The notes: generated by a model from the letters alone, not told the origin. Shown: positions 9,568-18,335, counted from the stretch's first letter. The stretch is DNA of 64,000 nt from Coralloluteibacterium thermophilum (GCF_042654365.1 NZ_JBHSGG010000024.1:1-64000), one strand, 5' to 3'. A program made the numbers and translations.

Positions 9568-10974
9568 ATGACCTGCCGCACCCGCTTCGCCCCCAGCCCC
9601 ACCGGATTCCTGCACATCGGCGGTGCGCGCACCGCGCTGTACTGCTGGCTGCAGGCGCGGCACACCGGCGGCGAGTTCGTGCTGCGGATCGAGGACACCG
9701 ACCGCGAGCGCAGCACCGACGAGGCCGTGCAGGCCATCCTCGACGGCATGCGCTGGCTCGGCCTCGACGCGGACGAGGGCCCGATCTACCAGACCCATCG
9801 CTTCGACCGTTACCGCGAGGTCGCCGAGCAGCTCGTCGCCGCCGGCAAGGCCTACTACGCCTACGAGACCCGCGAGGAGCTCGACGCCATGCGCGCCGCG
9901 GCCATGGAGGCCGGCACCAAGCCGCGCTACAACGGCCACTACCGCGACCTGGACGCGCCGCTGCGCGACGACCCGAACCGCGTCATCCGCTTCAAGAACC
10001 CGCAGGGCGGCAGCGTGGTGTTCGAGGACAAGGTCAAGGGCCGCATCGAGTGGGCCAACGCCGAGCTGGACGACCTCGTGCTGATCCGCTCCGACGGCTT
10101 CCCCACCTACAACTTCGCGGTGGTGGTCGACGACCTCGACATGCGCATCACCGACGTCATCCGCGGCGACGACCACGTCAACAACACCCCGCGCCAGATC
10201 AACATCTACGAGGCGCTGGGCGCGCCCGTGCCGCACTTCGCGCACCTGCCGATGATCCTCGGCCCCGACGGCGCCAAGCTGTCCAAGCGCCACGGCGCGG
10301 TGGGCGTGATGCAGTACCGCGCCGACGGCTTCCTCCCGCAGGCGCTGCTGAACTACCTGGTGCGGCTCGGCTGGTCGCACGGCGACCAGGAGATCTTCTC
10401 GCGCGAGGAGATGATCCGGCTGTTCGACATCGCCGACGTCAACCACTCGGCCTCGCGCTTCGACCTCGACAAGCTGTCCTGGCTCAACCAGCACTACTTC
10501 AAGCACTCCGACCCCGCCGAGGTCGCGCCCGAGCTGGAGTGGCACCTGCGCGCGCAGGGGATCGACCCGGCCAGCGGTCCCGCGCCGGCCGACGTGGTGG
10601 TGGCCCTGGCCGACCGCGTGAAGACGCTGAAGGACATGGCCGAGCGCGCGGCGGTCTGGTACCGCCCGCTGGCCGACTACGACGACAAGGCGGTGGCCAA
10701 GCACCTCACCGCCGCCGCGCGCGCGCCGCTGGAGGACATGTACCGGCGCCTCTCGGCGCTGGCGGAGTGGAGCCCGGCGGCCGTGGACGCCGCCGTCAAC
10801 GCCACCGCCGAGGCGCTGTCGCTGGGCCTGGGGAAGATCGCCCAGCCGCTGCGGGTGGCGATGACCGGCACCCAGGTCAGCCCCTCCATCGACCACACCG
10901 TCTACCTTGCCGGCCGCGACGAGGCCCTGCGCCGCATCGACGCGGCGCTGGCCCGGATCCCCGCCGAGGGCTGA
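9568..10974 (+). CDS. gltX: Glutamyl-tRNA synthetase
   Basis: A 468-residue class I aminoacyl-tRNA synthetase that charges tRNA-Glu. The HIGH-type motif is in FAPSPTGFLHIGGARTAL and the KMSKS-type motif is KLSKRHGA. Length and the RFAPSPTG start are typical of the family. It is followed 46 bp later by the zur gene on the same strand. Confidence 0.97.
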   Translation: MTCRTRFAPSPTGFLHIGGARTALYCWLQARHTGGEFVLRIEDTDRERSTDEAVQAILDGMRWLGLDADEGPIYQTHRFDRYREVAEQLVAAGKAYYAYETREELDAMRAAAMEAGTKPRYNGHYRDLDAPLRDDPNRVIRFKNPQGGSVVFEDKVKGRIEWANAELDDLVLIRSDGFPTYNFAVVVDDLDMRITDVIRGDDHVNNTPRQINIYEALGAPVPHFAHLPMILGPDGAKLSKRHGAVGVMQYRADGFLPQALLNYLVRLGWSHGDQEIFSREEMIRLFDIADVNHSASRFDLDKLSWLNQHYFKHSDPAEVAPELEWHLRAQGIDPASGPAPADVVVALADRVKTLKDMAERAAVWYRPLADYDDKAVAKHLTAAARAPLEDMYRRLSALAEWSPAAVDAAVNATAEALSLGLGKIAQPLRVAMTGTQVSPSIDHTVYLAGRDEALRRIDAALARIPAEG

Positions 10975-11020
10975 GGGGCGGCGGGGCGGGATTCACCGCG
11001 GCGGTGCTAGCATCCCGTCC

Positions 11021-11518
11021 ATGGCCGCTTCCGCCCACGACGCCCACGCCTGCACCGCTCCCCACGACCACGTCGACGCGCCCGAGGACTTCGTGCGCGC
11101 GGTGGAGGCCGCCTGCGAGGAGCGCGGCCTGCGCCTGACCCCCATCCGCGCCCAGGTGCTTCAACTGATCGCCGATGCGCAGAAGCCGGTCAAGGCCTAC
11201 GACCTCCTCGACCAGATGAGGAAGACCCGCGAGGGCGCGGCGCCGCCGACGGTCTACCGCGCGCTCGACTTCCTGCTGGAGCAGGGCTTCATCCACAAGC
11301 TGGAGTCGGTCAACGCCTACCTGAGCTGCCACCACCCGAGTTCGGCCCAGCATTCGGCGCCCTTCCTGATCTGCGACCGCTGCCTGGCGACGGTCGAGCT
11401 GGAGGACGTGCGCATCGGCCAGCAGCTGGAGAAGCAGGCGCTGGCGCTGGGCTTCACGCCCCAGGCCCAGACCCTCGAAGTCCACGGGCTGTGCGCGCGC
11501 TGCAGCGCGCAGGACTGA
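11021..11518 (+). CDS. zur: Zinc uptake regulator Zur (Fur family)
   Basis: A 165-residue Fur-family repressor. Zur rather than Fur is indicated by the helix-turn-helix region (LRLTPIRAQVLQLI; PPTVYRALDFL) and by ESVNAYLSC followed by a His-rich stretch and FLICDRC. The structural Cys4 zinc site uses ICDRC and LCARC. The short His/Cys-containing N-terminal extension (HDAHACTAPHDH) is unusual. Under zinc repletion it should repress genes with Zur boxes. Clear candidate targets lie 5-15 kb downstream: the receptor/MerC pair, the COG0523/folE2 pair and the CobN-like operon. Confidence 0.9.
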   Translation: MAASAHDAHACTAPHDHVDAPEDFVRAVEAACEERGLRLTPIRAQVLQLIADAQKPVKAYDLLDQMRKTREGAAPPTVYRALDFLLEQGFIHKLESVNAYLSCHHPSSAQHSAPFLICDRCLATVELEDVRIGQQLEKQALALGFTPQAQTLEVHGLCARCSAQD

Positions 11519-11523
11519 CCGCC

Positions 11524-12789
11524 GTGCGGGCCCTGCTCCGGCGCGGCGCCGCGTTCGGCCTGCTGCTGGCCGCCGCCGGCGCGGCCGCACAGGACTTCCC
11601 CGTCACCGCGCCGGGGCGCGCCCAGAGCGCGCCGCAGCCGATCGATTTCGTGCGGCCCGAGGTCGATCCGGCCGAGATGGGCCCGCCGCGGGTCCCGCCG
11701 CTGCACGTCCTCGACCGCTTCGTGCTGCCCGGCACGCGCGTGCGCCTGGAGTGGCAGGCCAGCCAGGGCCTCGCCGGCGAGGCGGCGGCGCCGGTGGTGA
11801 TCGTGCACGGGGCCGAGCCGGGACCGGTGCTGTGCCTGGTGGCGGGCGTGCACGGCGACGAGATCAACGGCATCGAGATCGTGCGCCGCGCGGTCTACGG
11901 CCTGCAGCCCGAGACCCTGGCAGGCAGCGTCATCGCCGTGCCCATCGTCAACGTGTTCGGCTACAGCCGCGGCAGCCGCTACCTGCCGGACCGGCGCGAC
12001 CTCAACCGCTTCTTCCCCGGCAGCCGCTACGGCAGCATCGCCTCGCGGGTCGCCTTCAACTTCTTCGAGAACATCGTGCGCAACTGCGACGCGCTGGTGG
12101 ACTTCCACACCGGCTCGTTCGACCGCAGCAACCTGCCGCAGCTGCGCGCGGACCTGACCCGGCCCGACGTGCTCGAATTCACGCGCGGCTTCGGCGCCAC
12201 CCAGGTCCTGCACAGCCCCGGCAGCCGCGGCATGCTGCGGGTGGCCGCCAACGCGATCGGCATTCCCGCGGTGACCTTCGAGGTCGGCGCGCCGCTGCGG
12301 CTCGAGAAGCACGAGATCGACGCCGGCCTCGACGGCCTCCGTCACCTCATGCAGCGGCTCGGCATGACGCCGGCGGACCCGGAGGCCGAGACCGGCGAGG
12401 CGGCCGCCGAGCAGCCGGTGTTCTACGCCTCGCAGTGGGTGCGCAGCGACATCGGCGGCCTGCTGATCAGCGACGTCGAACTCGGCCAGCGCGTGCAGCG
12501 CGGCCAGGTCCTCGGCCGCACCTTCGATCCCATCCTCAACCGCGAGCGCGAGATCGTCGCGCCCATCCACGGCCGCGTGCTCGGCATGGCGCTCAACCAG
12601 CAGGTGCTGCCGGGCTATGCCGTCTACCACCTCGGCGAGGAGACCAGCGAGGAGCGCGCGGTCGAGGAAGCGGCCATCGGCGAGGGCGAGGCCGTGCCCG
12701 AGGACGGCGAGGGCGGCCCGCGCCCCCTGCGCCGCGTCGCCGCCGAGAACGGCGAGGATGCCGCGGAGGACGAGCTGGAGTACGAGTGA
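11524..12789 (+). CDS. Secreted succinylglutamate desuccinylase/aspartoacylase-family protein
   Basis: A 421-residue M14-like zinc carboxypeptidase-fold protein. The GTG at 11524 is chosen because it follows zur by 5 bp and gives a signal peptide (LLRRGAAFGLLLAAAGAAAQ); an upstream GTG at 11491 would overlap zur. Zinc-ligand motif HGDEINGIEIV (H110, E113), LNRFFPG and DFHTGSF are the family hallmarks. The C-terminus is Glu/Asp-rich. The substrate is unknown; a periplasmic location is predicted. It sits next to zur and uses zinc, but a role in zinc homeostasis is only suggestive. Confidence 0.85.
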   Translation: MRALLRRGAAFGLLLAAAGAAAQDFPVTAPGRAQSAPQPIDFVRPEVDPAEMGPPRVPPLHVLDRFVLPGTRVRLEWQASQGLAGEAAAPVVIVHGAEPGPVLCLVAGVHGDEINGIEIVRRAVYGLQPETLAGSVIAVPIVNVFGYSRGSRYLPDRRDLNRFFPGSRYGSIASRVAFNFFENIVRNCDALVDFHTGSFDRSNLPQLRADLTRPDVLEFTRGFGATQVLHSPGSRGMLRVAANAIGIPAVTFEVGAPLRLEKHEIDAGLDGLRHLMQRLGMTPADPEAETGEAAAEQPVFYASQWVRSDIGGLLISDVELGQRVQRGQVLGRTFDPILNREREIVAPIHGRVLGMALNQQVLPGYAVYHLGEETSEERAVEEAAIGEGEAVPEDGEGGPRPLRRVAAENGEDAAEDELEYE

Positions 12790-13034
12790 GGGCACCGGGC
12801 GCGGGGCACAGGGCGGGGCACGGGGCGCAGGGCACAGGGCACAGGGCACAGGGCACGGGGCACGGGGCACGGGGCACGGGGCACGGGCCACGGGGCACGG
12901 GGCACGGGGCACAGGGCTTCGTACGCTTCCCGAGCCCCGAGCCCCGAGCCCCGAGCCCCGTGCCGAGCCGAGCCGAGCCCCAGGCCCCAAGCCCCAAGCC
13001 CCGAGCCCCAGCCCCAGCCCCAGCCCCAGCCCTA
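12790..13034. repeat. Heptad repeat tract (GGGCACR / GAGCCCC), mirror-arranged
   Basis: About 120 bp of degenerate 7-bp units of type GGGCACA/GGGCACG run from about 12800 to 12915. After a short unique spacer come about 100 bp of C-rich heptads (AGCCCCG/AGCCCCA). The G-rich half and C-rich half are roughly complementary, so the tract can fold on itself. It separates two convergent genes. The tract is non-coding, and the methyltransferase stop codon lies at its right edge. Similar heptad tracts occur at 31048, 47693 and 53341. Confidence 0.9.
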
Positions 13035-13778
13035 ATCAGCCGCGACGATGTAGTCCGCCCCATGCCGCAGTGCGCCGTCCTGTTCGATGACGGCGTGCGC
13101 GCGTGCGCGCAGGGTCTCGATGCGGTGGCGCAGCGCGGTTTCCAGGGCGGGGTCGTGCAGCCGCGGCAGGCGCCGCAGGCACATGTCGAGCTGGCCGTCC
13201 ACGAAGCGGCGGCCGTAGCGGATCGGGTAGCGCTCCACCGCGACCGGCCGGAAGCCCGCGCGTTCGAGGTGGCGCAGCGTCCAGTCGATGGGGAACTCGC
13301 GGTAGGGCCGGTCGCGCACCATCAGCAGGCAGGCATCGCGCAGGCGTCCGATGTCGCCCACCAGGCGCGCATGGGGCTCGTCGCGCAGCACCGGCACGTA
13401 GGGCTCGGTGCCGATGACGTAGAGCCGGCCCGCGGTCAGCGGGCGCAGGCGCTCGAACAGCAGGTCCTGCCAGTACGGCGCGAAGCCCTCGATGGCGCCG
13501 AGCAGGTAGTCGGCGAGCACGGTGTCGTAGCGCTCGCAGGCGAGCAGGTCCGGGTCCTGCCAGTTGCCCAGCACCACGCGGTCGCCGTCGCGCATGGGGC
13601 GGCGCAGCGCGTCGCGGATGCCGTCGGCCATGCCGGGCGCGCCGGTGACGGCGGTCCAGCGCGCGGTCGGGAGCGTCTCGATCCAGCGGATCGAGGACGG
13701 ACCGCTGCCGGCGTCCAGGACCGCGCCCCACGGCGTGGCGCCGTGGAGGGCTTCGATCTCCTGGAAGAGCGAGGTCAT
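13032..13778 (-). CDS. Class I SAM-dependent methyltransferase
   Basis: A 248-residue protein with a Rossmann-type methyltransferase core: VLDAGSGPSSIRWIE is the SAM-binding motif I, followed by VVLGNWQDPDL and DTVLADYLLGAIEGF. The start at 13778 has an AAGGAG ribosome-binding site 6 bases upstream; an upstream ATG at 13802 overlaps a hairpin and is less likely. It lies downstream of the ZnuD-like receptor on the same strand and may be a second gene of that zinc-responsive transcript. The substrate is unknown. Confidence 0.8.
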   Translation of the reverse strand: MTSLFQEIEALHGATPWGAVLDAGSGPSSIRWIETLPTARWTAVTGAPGMADGIRDALRRPMRDGDRVVLGNWQDPDLLACERYDTVLADYLLGAIEGFAPYWQDLLFERLRPLTAGRLYVIGTEPYVPVLRDEPHARLVGDIGRLRDACLLMVRDRPYREFPIDWTLRHLERAGFRPVAVERYPIRYGRRFVDGQLDMCLRRLPRLHDPALETALRHRIETLRARAHAVIEQDGALRHGADYIVAAD

Positions 13779-13802
13779 GGGCGTCTCCTTGCGTGCGGCC
13801 AT

Positions 13803-13836
13803 GACGGAACAGGGGGCCGAAGCCCCCTGTTCCGTC
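13803..13836 (-). terminator. Strong UUCG-loop hairpin between receptor and methyltransferase
   Basis: A perfect 15-bp inverted repeat (GACGGAACAGGGGGC and its complement) with a four-base loop. On the minus strand the loop reads TTCG closed by C-G, the extra-stable tetraloop. It lies 20 bp after the receptor stop. There is no U-tract, so it may be an attenuating or RNA-stabilising intercistronic hairpin rather than a full terminator. Confidence 0.7.
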
Positions 13837-13855
13837 GCAGCCTGCCGTCGGTGCG

Positions 13856-16147
13856 TCAGAAGAACGCGCGGATGCCGAAGGCCACGGCACGGCCGGGCAG
13901 CGGCGCGTAGTTGCGCAGCAGCGAGGTGTGCGGCCGTGCTTCCCGGTCGGTCAGGTTGGTGCCGTCGAGGAAGACCTCGTAGCCGACGCGCGGCGTATCC
14001 CAGTGGTAGGACACGTGCGCGTTGACCAGGGTGTAGGCGGGGCTCGCCTCCTCGTGCTCCGCGACGCGGTCCTGGGCGCCGTAGCGCACGCCGCCGATCG
14101 ACGCGCGGAAGCCTTCGTGGCTCCAGCCGAGGTCGGCGCCGATGCGCGTCGGCGCGATGCGCGGCAGGTAGCCGGTCTGGTCCAGCTCCACCGTGTAGTT
14201 GTGGAAGTGGTCGCCGTGCGGCACCGCGAAGCTGCGCGTCTGGCTCGGCGCGCCGTCGAAGCGGGCGTGGACGTAGTCGCCGAACAGGCGCAGGTCCCAG
14301 CGCCCGGTGGCGGTGTCGGCCAGGCGGAACAGCGCCTCGGCCTCGGCGCCGCGGAACACCGCGTCGGTCTGCGCCCACAGGCGCACCGGCAGCCCGTATT
14401 CCTCGACGCCGGTATCGGCGAGATAGACGAAGTCGTCGAAGTTCGTGCGGTAGAGCGAGAACTTGAACTCGACCGGGTCGCCGTGGACGTGCAGGCCGAT
14501 CTCGAGACGCCGCGCCTTCTCGGTGTCCATCCCGATGTCGCCGACCTCGTAGGTGGCGGTGGCGATGTGGGCGCCGTTGGCGTAGAGCTCTTCCTGCGTC
14601 GGCGCGCGCTCGGAGACGTCCGCGCCCAGGTGCAGGTGCACGGCCTCGTCCACGCGCCAGATGGCGGCGGTCGAGAGGCTGTTGGCGCTGAAGCGGCGGC
14701 CGGGCAGGCCGTTGGCGGGGTCCAGCTCCACGCGGTCGTGGCGCAGCCCGCCCTCGAGCTTGACCGGCCCGAAGTCCTTCTCCTGGATGACGAAGGCGCC
14801 GAGGCCCTCGGTGACCGTCGCCGGTACGAAGGCTTCGTCGCCCACGGCCTCGAAGTCGCTGCGGTTGAACTGCAGGCCGAAGGCGCCGCGCCAGCCGCCG
14901 TACTCCTTCTGCAGCGCCTCGATGCGCGCGTCGTAGCCCTTGTTGGTGAAGCGGGTGCCGACCGCGCCGTCCTCGAGCTCGACGTGCTCGTAGTCGTTGT
15001 AGGCGCCGCGGAAGGTCACGTTCTCCAGGAAGGGGAGCGGCTCGTAGAGGCCCGCGCGGACCTCGTAGCGGTTCTGCTCGAGGTCGATCCGGACGACGTG
15101 GTCGTCGTGGTCGTCGTGGTCGTCGTGGCCGTGCCCATGGTCGTGATCGTGGCCGTGGTCGTGCCCGTGGTCATGGCCATGATCGTGCCCGTGGTCGTCG
15201 CTCGCGTGGACGTGCGCGCCTTCCGGAATGCCGTAGTTGGTCCGGTAGGTGCTCACCGCGGCGCCGATGTAGCCGCGCTCGCCGAAGAAGGTGCCGCCGA
15301 TTGCGCCGCCCTTGGTCCGGAAGTGGCTGTTGGCCAGCCGGCCGCGGGCCTGCGCGTCGCCGTCGTCGTGGCCATGGTCGTGGTCGTGATCGTGCCCATG
15401 GTCGTGCCCGTGATCGTGGTCATGATCGTGCCCGTGGTCGTCGTGCTCGAGCATGGCCACGCCGGGAATGCGGAAGTCGTCGCCGTCGCGGTAGAAACCG
15501 TCGGCATGCCAGCTGAAGCGCGCGTTGCCGCCGTCGAGGCGGAACATGCCGGTCGCCTCGTCGTTGACCGAGTTGCCGCGCAGCTCGGCGCGACCGCTGA
15601 AGGGGCTGGTCGCCGGCGTTTCGGGCACGCGGCCGTCCACCACGTTCACCGCGCCGCCGATGGCGCCGCTGCCGTAGATCAGCGTGGCCGGGCCCTTGAG
15701 CACCTCGATCTGGTCGGCGAGGAAGGGCTCGATGCTGACCGCGTGGTCGGCGCTGACGGTCGAGGCGTCCATGACGCCCACGCCGTTGGAGAGCACCTGG
15801 ACGCGCGGCCCTTCCTGGCCGCGGATGATCGGGCGGCCGACGCCCGTCCCGAAGTAGGACGACTGCACGCCGGGCAGCAGCGAGACCGTCTCGCCCAGCG
15901 TCGCGGCCTTGCGGCGGTCGAGCTCCTCGCCGGCCAGCACCTCGACCGGCTGCGCGAGCGACTCGGTGTCGTTGCGCAGCGGCGAGGCGGTGACGGTGAC
16001 CGCATCCAGCAGGCGCGCGTCGGTGTGGCGCTGGCCGTGATCCTGGTCGTGCTGGTGCGCGCCGCGGACCTGGCCGAAGGCGCTGGTCGACAGGGCGAGG
16101 CCCAGCGCCAGGACGAGGGGGCGACGGGGCAGGGACGTTCTCTTCAT
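13856..16147 (-). CDS. znuD: ZnuD-like TonB-dependent zinc receptor
   Basis: A 763-residue outer-membrane receptor with a signal peptide (LVLALGLALSTSAFG), a plug domain (DAVTVTASPLRND, GVGRPIIRGQEGPRVQVLSN, KGPATLIYGSGAIGG) and a 22-strand barrel ending in a terminal aromatic (AFGIRAFF). Two external loops, about residues 235-264 and 312-350, are almost pure His/Asp/Gly, and the mature N-terminus also carries HQHDQDHGQRH. These features match ZnuD-type zinc receptors, in which His/Asp loops capture zinc. It is divergent from a MerC-domain gene, with AT-rich half-sites between them resembling the Zur operator near folE2. The methyltransferase follows downstream. Confidence 0.9.
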   Translation of the reverse strand: MKRTSLPRRPLVLALGLALSTSAFGQVRGAHQHDQDHGQRHTDARLLDAVTVTASPLRNDTESLAQPVEVLAGEELDRRKAATLGETVSLLPGVQSSYFGTGVGRPIIRGQEGPRVQVLSNGVGVMDASTVSADHAVSIEPFLADQIEVLKGPATLIYGSGAIGGAVNVVDGRVPETPATSPFSGRAELRGNSVNDEATGMFRLDGGNARFSWHADGFYRDGDDFRIPGVAMLEHDDHGHDHDHDHGHDHGHDHDHDHGHDDGDAQARGRLANSHFRTKGGAIGGTFFGERGYIGAAVSTYRTNYGIPEGAHVHASDDHGHDHGHDHGHDHGHDHDHGHGHDDHDDHDDHVVRIDLEQNRYEVRAGLYEPLPFLENVTFRGAYNDYEHVELEDGAVGTRFTNKGYDARIEALQKEYGGWRGAFGLQFNRSDFEAVGDEAFVPATVTEGLGAFVIQEKDFGPVKLEGGLRHDRVELDPANGLPGRRFSANSLSTAAIWRVDEAVHLHLGADVSERAPTQEELYANGAHIATATYEVGDIGMDTEKARRLEIGLHVHGDPVEFKFSLYRTNFDDFVYLADTGVEEYGLPVRLWAQTDAVFRGAEAEALFRLADTATGRWDLRLFGDYVHARFDGAPSQTRSFAVPHGDHFHNYTVELDQTGYLPRIAPTRIGADLGWSHEGFRASIGGVRYGAQDRVAEHEEASPAYTLVNAHVSYHWDTPRVGYEVFLDGTNLTDREARPHTSLLRNYAPLPGRAVAFGIRAFF

Positions 16148-16207
16148 TCGGGTTCTCTCTCCGGAACAGCGCGGGCGCTGCACCGCGGGATGCGCCCGCG
16201 GGCAGGA

Positions 16208-16253
16208 TGTTATAAGGTTGCTTATCGGGTTCATGTTATATTGTTTCAAAACA
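16208..16253. promoter_or_regulatory. Candidate Zur operator region, receptor/MerC promoter
   Basis: An AT-rich island in a GC-rich background between divergent genes. TGTTATA, the half-site of the gammaproteobacterial Zur box, occurs twice (16208-16214 and 16234-16240), and a TATATTGTTTCA 12-mer follows the second. The complement of that 12-mer occurs again upstream of the second receptor at 26008. Symmetry is weaker than at 18336-18360, so assignment as a Zur site is inference from genes and half-sites. Confidence 0.55.
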
Positions 16254-16273
16254 TCTTCAACCCAACCTTCGTC

Positions 16274-16678
16274 ATGGCGCACACGCATCCGTCCCATCGC
16301 TGGCTGGTCGCCGGAGACCGCCTCGGCTTCGCCGGCTCCCTGCTGTGCGCCCTCCACTGCGCGGCGATGCCGATCGTGCTGGCCCTGCTGCCGGCGCTCG
16401 GCATGGGCCTGGTGGGCGGGGTCGATCTCGACCAGGGCTTCGTCCTGTTCGCCGCCTTCCTCGGCATCACCATGCTCAGCCTCGGCTACCGGCGGCACCG
16501 CGCGCTGCGCCCGTGGCTGTACCTGTGGCCGGGCATCGCGCTGCTGGTGGCCGGCGCCTTCTCGCACCTGCACGACCACGGCCTCGCGCATGCGCTGGTG
16601 ATGACCAGCGGCGGCCTGCTGCTGGCGGCCGCGCACCTGTCCAACCTGCGCCGGACCCGGACGGCCGCCGCCGGCTGA
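16274..16678 (+). CDS. MerC-domain membrane protein
   Basis: A 134-residue inner-membrane protein with four hydrophobic segments. A CxxxC pair at the end of the first helix (LLCALHCAAMP, Cys25 and Cys29) and a His-rich N-terminus (MAHTHPSHRW) and loop (HLHDHGLAH) fit the MerC family, named for mercury transport. Members next to ZnuD-like genes are thought to handle zinc or another soft metal. It is transcribed divergently from the receptor and probably shares its operator. Transported metal is not proven. Confidence 0.85.
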   Translation: MAHTHPSHRWLVAGDRLGFAGSLLCALHCAAMPIVLALLPALGMGLVGGVDLDQGFVLFAAFLGITMLSLGYRRHRALRPWLYLWPGIALLVAGAFSHLHDHGLAHALVMTSGGLLLAAAHLSNLRRTRTAAAG

Positions 16679-16760
16679 GCCTCCGCGCGCCGCATTGCCG
16701 GCGCCCTGCGGAATGCTTAGGCTTGCGGCCCCTTACGCACCGAACACATCAGGAGAGACC

Positions 16761-16922
16761 ATGGGCAAGGGCGACAAGAAGACCGCCAAGGGCAAGCGTT
16801 TCGCCAGCAGCCACGGCAACGCGCGCCCTCAGTCGGGCAAGGCCACCGCCAAGACCGCGACGCCCTCGTCGCCGGTCGCGAAGAAGGCGCCCGCCAAGAA
16901 GGCTGCGGCCAAGAAGGCCTGA
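16761..16922 (+). CDS. THX-like small ribosomal protein with Lys/Ala tail
   Basis: A 53-residue very basic protein. The first 24 residues (MGKGDKKTAKGKRF, then SSHGNARP) match the 30S ribosomal protein THX/S31 family, which usually stops after about 25 residues. Here a Lys/Ala/Pro tail (KKAPAKKAAAKKA) resembling histone-H1-like proteins is added. AGGAGAG lies upstream and an intrinsic terminator follows at 16946. It probably binds rRNA or another nucleic acid. Confidence 0.8.
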   Translation: MGKGDKKTAKGKRFASSHGNARPQSGKATAKTATPSSPVAKKAPAKKAAAKKA

Positions 16923-16945
16923 GCCGGCCCGGCACGCAGAACGAG

Positions 16946-16975
16946 AAGCCCCGCGGATGCGGGGCTTTTCGTTTC
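16946..16975 (+). terminator. Intrinsic terminator after THX-like gene
   Basis: The 9-bp stem AAGCCCCGC / GCGGGGCTT with a GGAT loop is followed by a T-rich run (TTCGTTT). It sits 23 bp after the THX-like stop codon and before the convergent COG0523 gene. Confidence 0.85.
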
Positions 16976-16991
16976 CGGGCGCTGCGCGCGC

Positions 16992-18326
16992 TCATGCGGC
17001 CGCGCGTCGCAGCTGCCAGGCCGGGAAGGGATCGGGATGGTCCTGCCACGCCACCGGGCCTTCCGCCATCTCGGCGTCGTCCAGCAGGCAGCGGTCCAGG
17101 TGTCCGCGCAGGACGCCTTCGTCGATGTCGATGCCGATGAGCGCCAGTTCCTGGCGCCGGTCGCCCCAGATCGGGTCCCAGAGGCCCAGCAGGGCGGCGT
17201 GCTCGGCGGGATCGCCGACCTCCTCCGGTGCCGGCGGATGGCAGGTCCAGGCGCCGGCGACGTGGCGTGCGGCGGCCTCCGGGGCGAGCGCCAGCGGAGC
17301 GGCCGCAGGCTGGGCCAGGCGTTCGCCCGCCCGGCCGGCCTGCACGCGATGGCGCGCGGCGAACCAGAATCCGGCGGCCTGGTACTGCAGCGCGCCGCCC
17401 ACGCTGGAGAGTTCGCCGACCCAGTCCATCCGCGAGGCGAGCCAGAAGAAGCCCTTGCTGCGGATCACGCCGGGCAGGCCGTTCGCGAACAGCGCGGCGA
17501 GCCGCTGCGGATGGAAGGGCCGCCGCGCGCGGTACACGAAGCTGGTGATGCCGTAGGCCTCGGTCTCCGGGGTGTGTTCGCCGCGCAGTTCCTTCATCCA
17601 TCCCGGCGCGAGCTGCGCCTGCACGAAGTCGAAGCGACCGGTGTCGAGCACCGCATCGAGCGGCACGCTGCCGCGGTCGGCCTCGACGATGGCGGCGTCG
17701 CGGTTCAGCGCGCGCACGACCTGGCGCGTGCGCAGCGCCTGTTCCGGCGAGGCGCGGTCCAGCTTGGTCAGCACGATCACGTCGGCGAACTCCACCTGTT
17801 CCGCGAGCAGGTGGACGAGGCCGCGCGTGTCGTCGGGGCCGGCCGCCATGCCGCGGTCCGCCAGCCGCTCGGGCGAGCAGAAGTCGCGCACGAAGGTCTC
17901 CGCGTCGACGACGGTGACGAGGGTGTCGAGCCGCGCCACGTCCGAGAGGCTGCGCCCCGCCTCGTCGCGGACGGCGAAGGTGGCGGCCACCGGCATGGGT
18001 TCGGAGATGCCGGTGGACTCGATCAGCAGGTAGTCGTAGCGGCCGGCGTCCGCCAGGCGCCGGACTTCCCTGTGCAGGTCGTCGCGGAGCGTGCAGCAGA
18101 TGCAGCCGTTGCTGAACTCGACCAGCGTCTCCTCGGTGCGCGAGAGGGCGGCCCCGCCGTCCCGCACCAGGGCGGCGTCGATGTTCACCTCGCTCATGTC
18201 GTTGACGATGACCGCGACGCGGCGGCCCTCGCGGTTGCGGAGGATGTGGTTCAGCAGGGTGGTCTTGCCCGCGCCGAGGAAGCCGGAGAGGACGGTGACG
18301 GGAAGGCGTGGGTCGATGGCGTTCAT
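16992..18326 (-). CDS. COG0523 GTPase, putative zinc metallochaperone
   Basis: A 444-residue G3E-family P-loop GTPase. GFLGAGKTTLL (Walker A, residues 15-25), the metal-binding motif GCICC (Cys75, Cys77, Cys78) and ESTGISEP are diagnostic. The C-terminal CobW-C domain follows. COG0523 proteins under Zur control (ZigA, YciC, ZNG1 relatives) are GTP-dependent zinc chaperones for low-zinc conditions. It is divergent from folE2, with a strong Zur-type palindrome starting only 10 bp before its ATG. This context makes zinc the likely metal. Confidence 0.92.
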   Translation of the reverse strand: MNAIDPRLPVTVLSGFLGAGKTTLLNHILRNREGRRVAVIVNDMSEVNIDAALVRDGGAALSRTEETLVEFSNGCICCTLRDDLHREVRRLADAGRYDYLLIESTGISEPMPVAATFAVRDEAGRSLSDVARLDTLVTVVDAETFVRDFCSPERLADRGMAAGPDDTRGLVHLLAEQVEFADVIVLTKLDRASPEQALRTRQVVRALNRDAAIVEADRGSVPLDAVLDTGRFDFVQAQLAPGWMKELRGEHTPETEAYGITSFVYRARRPFHPQRLAALFANGLPGVIRSKGFFWLASRMDWVGELSSVGGALQYQAAGFWFAARHRVQAGRAGERLAQPAAAPLALAPEAAARHVAGAWTCHPPAPEEVGDPAEHAALLGLWDPIWGDRRQELALIGIDIDEGVLRGHLDRCLLDDAEMAEGPVAWQDHPDPFPAWQLRRAAA

Positions 18327-18335
18327 GCAGTCGTT

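Noticed and set aside
13928..16260. Long plus-strand open frame antisense to the ZnuD-like receptor
   Set aside because: It is a Val/Ala/Arg-rich shadow of the receptor. Only its last part, from 16274, is a real gene (MerC-domain protein).
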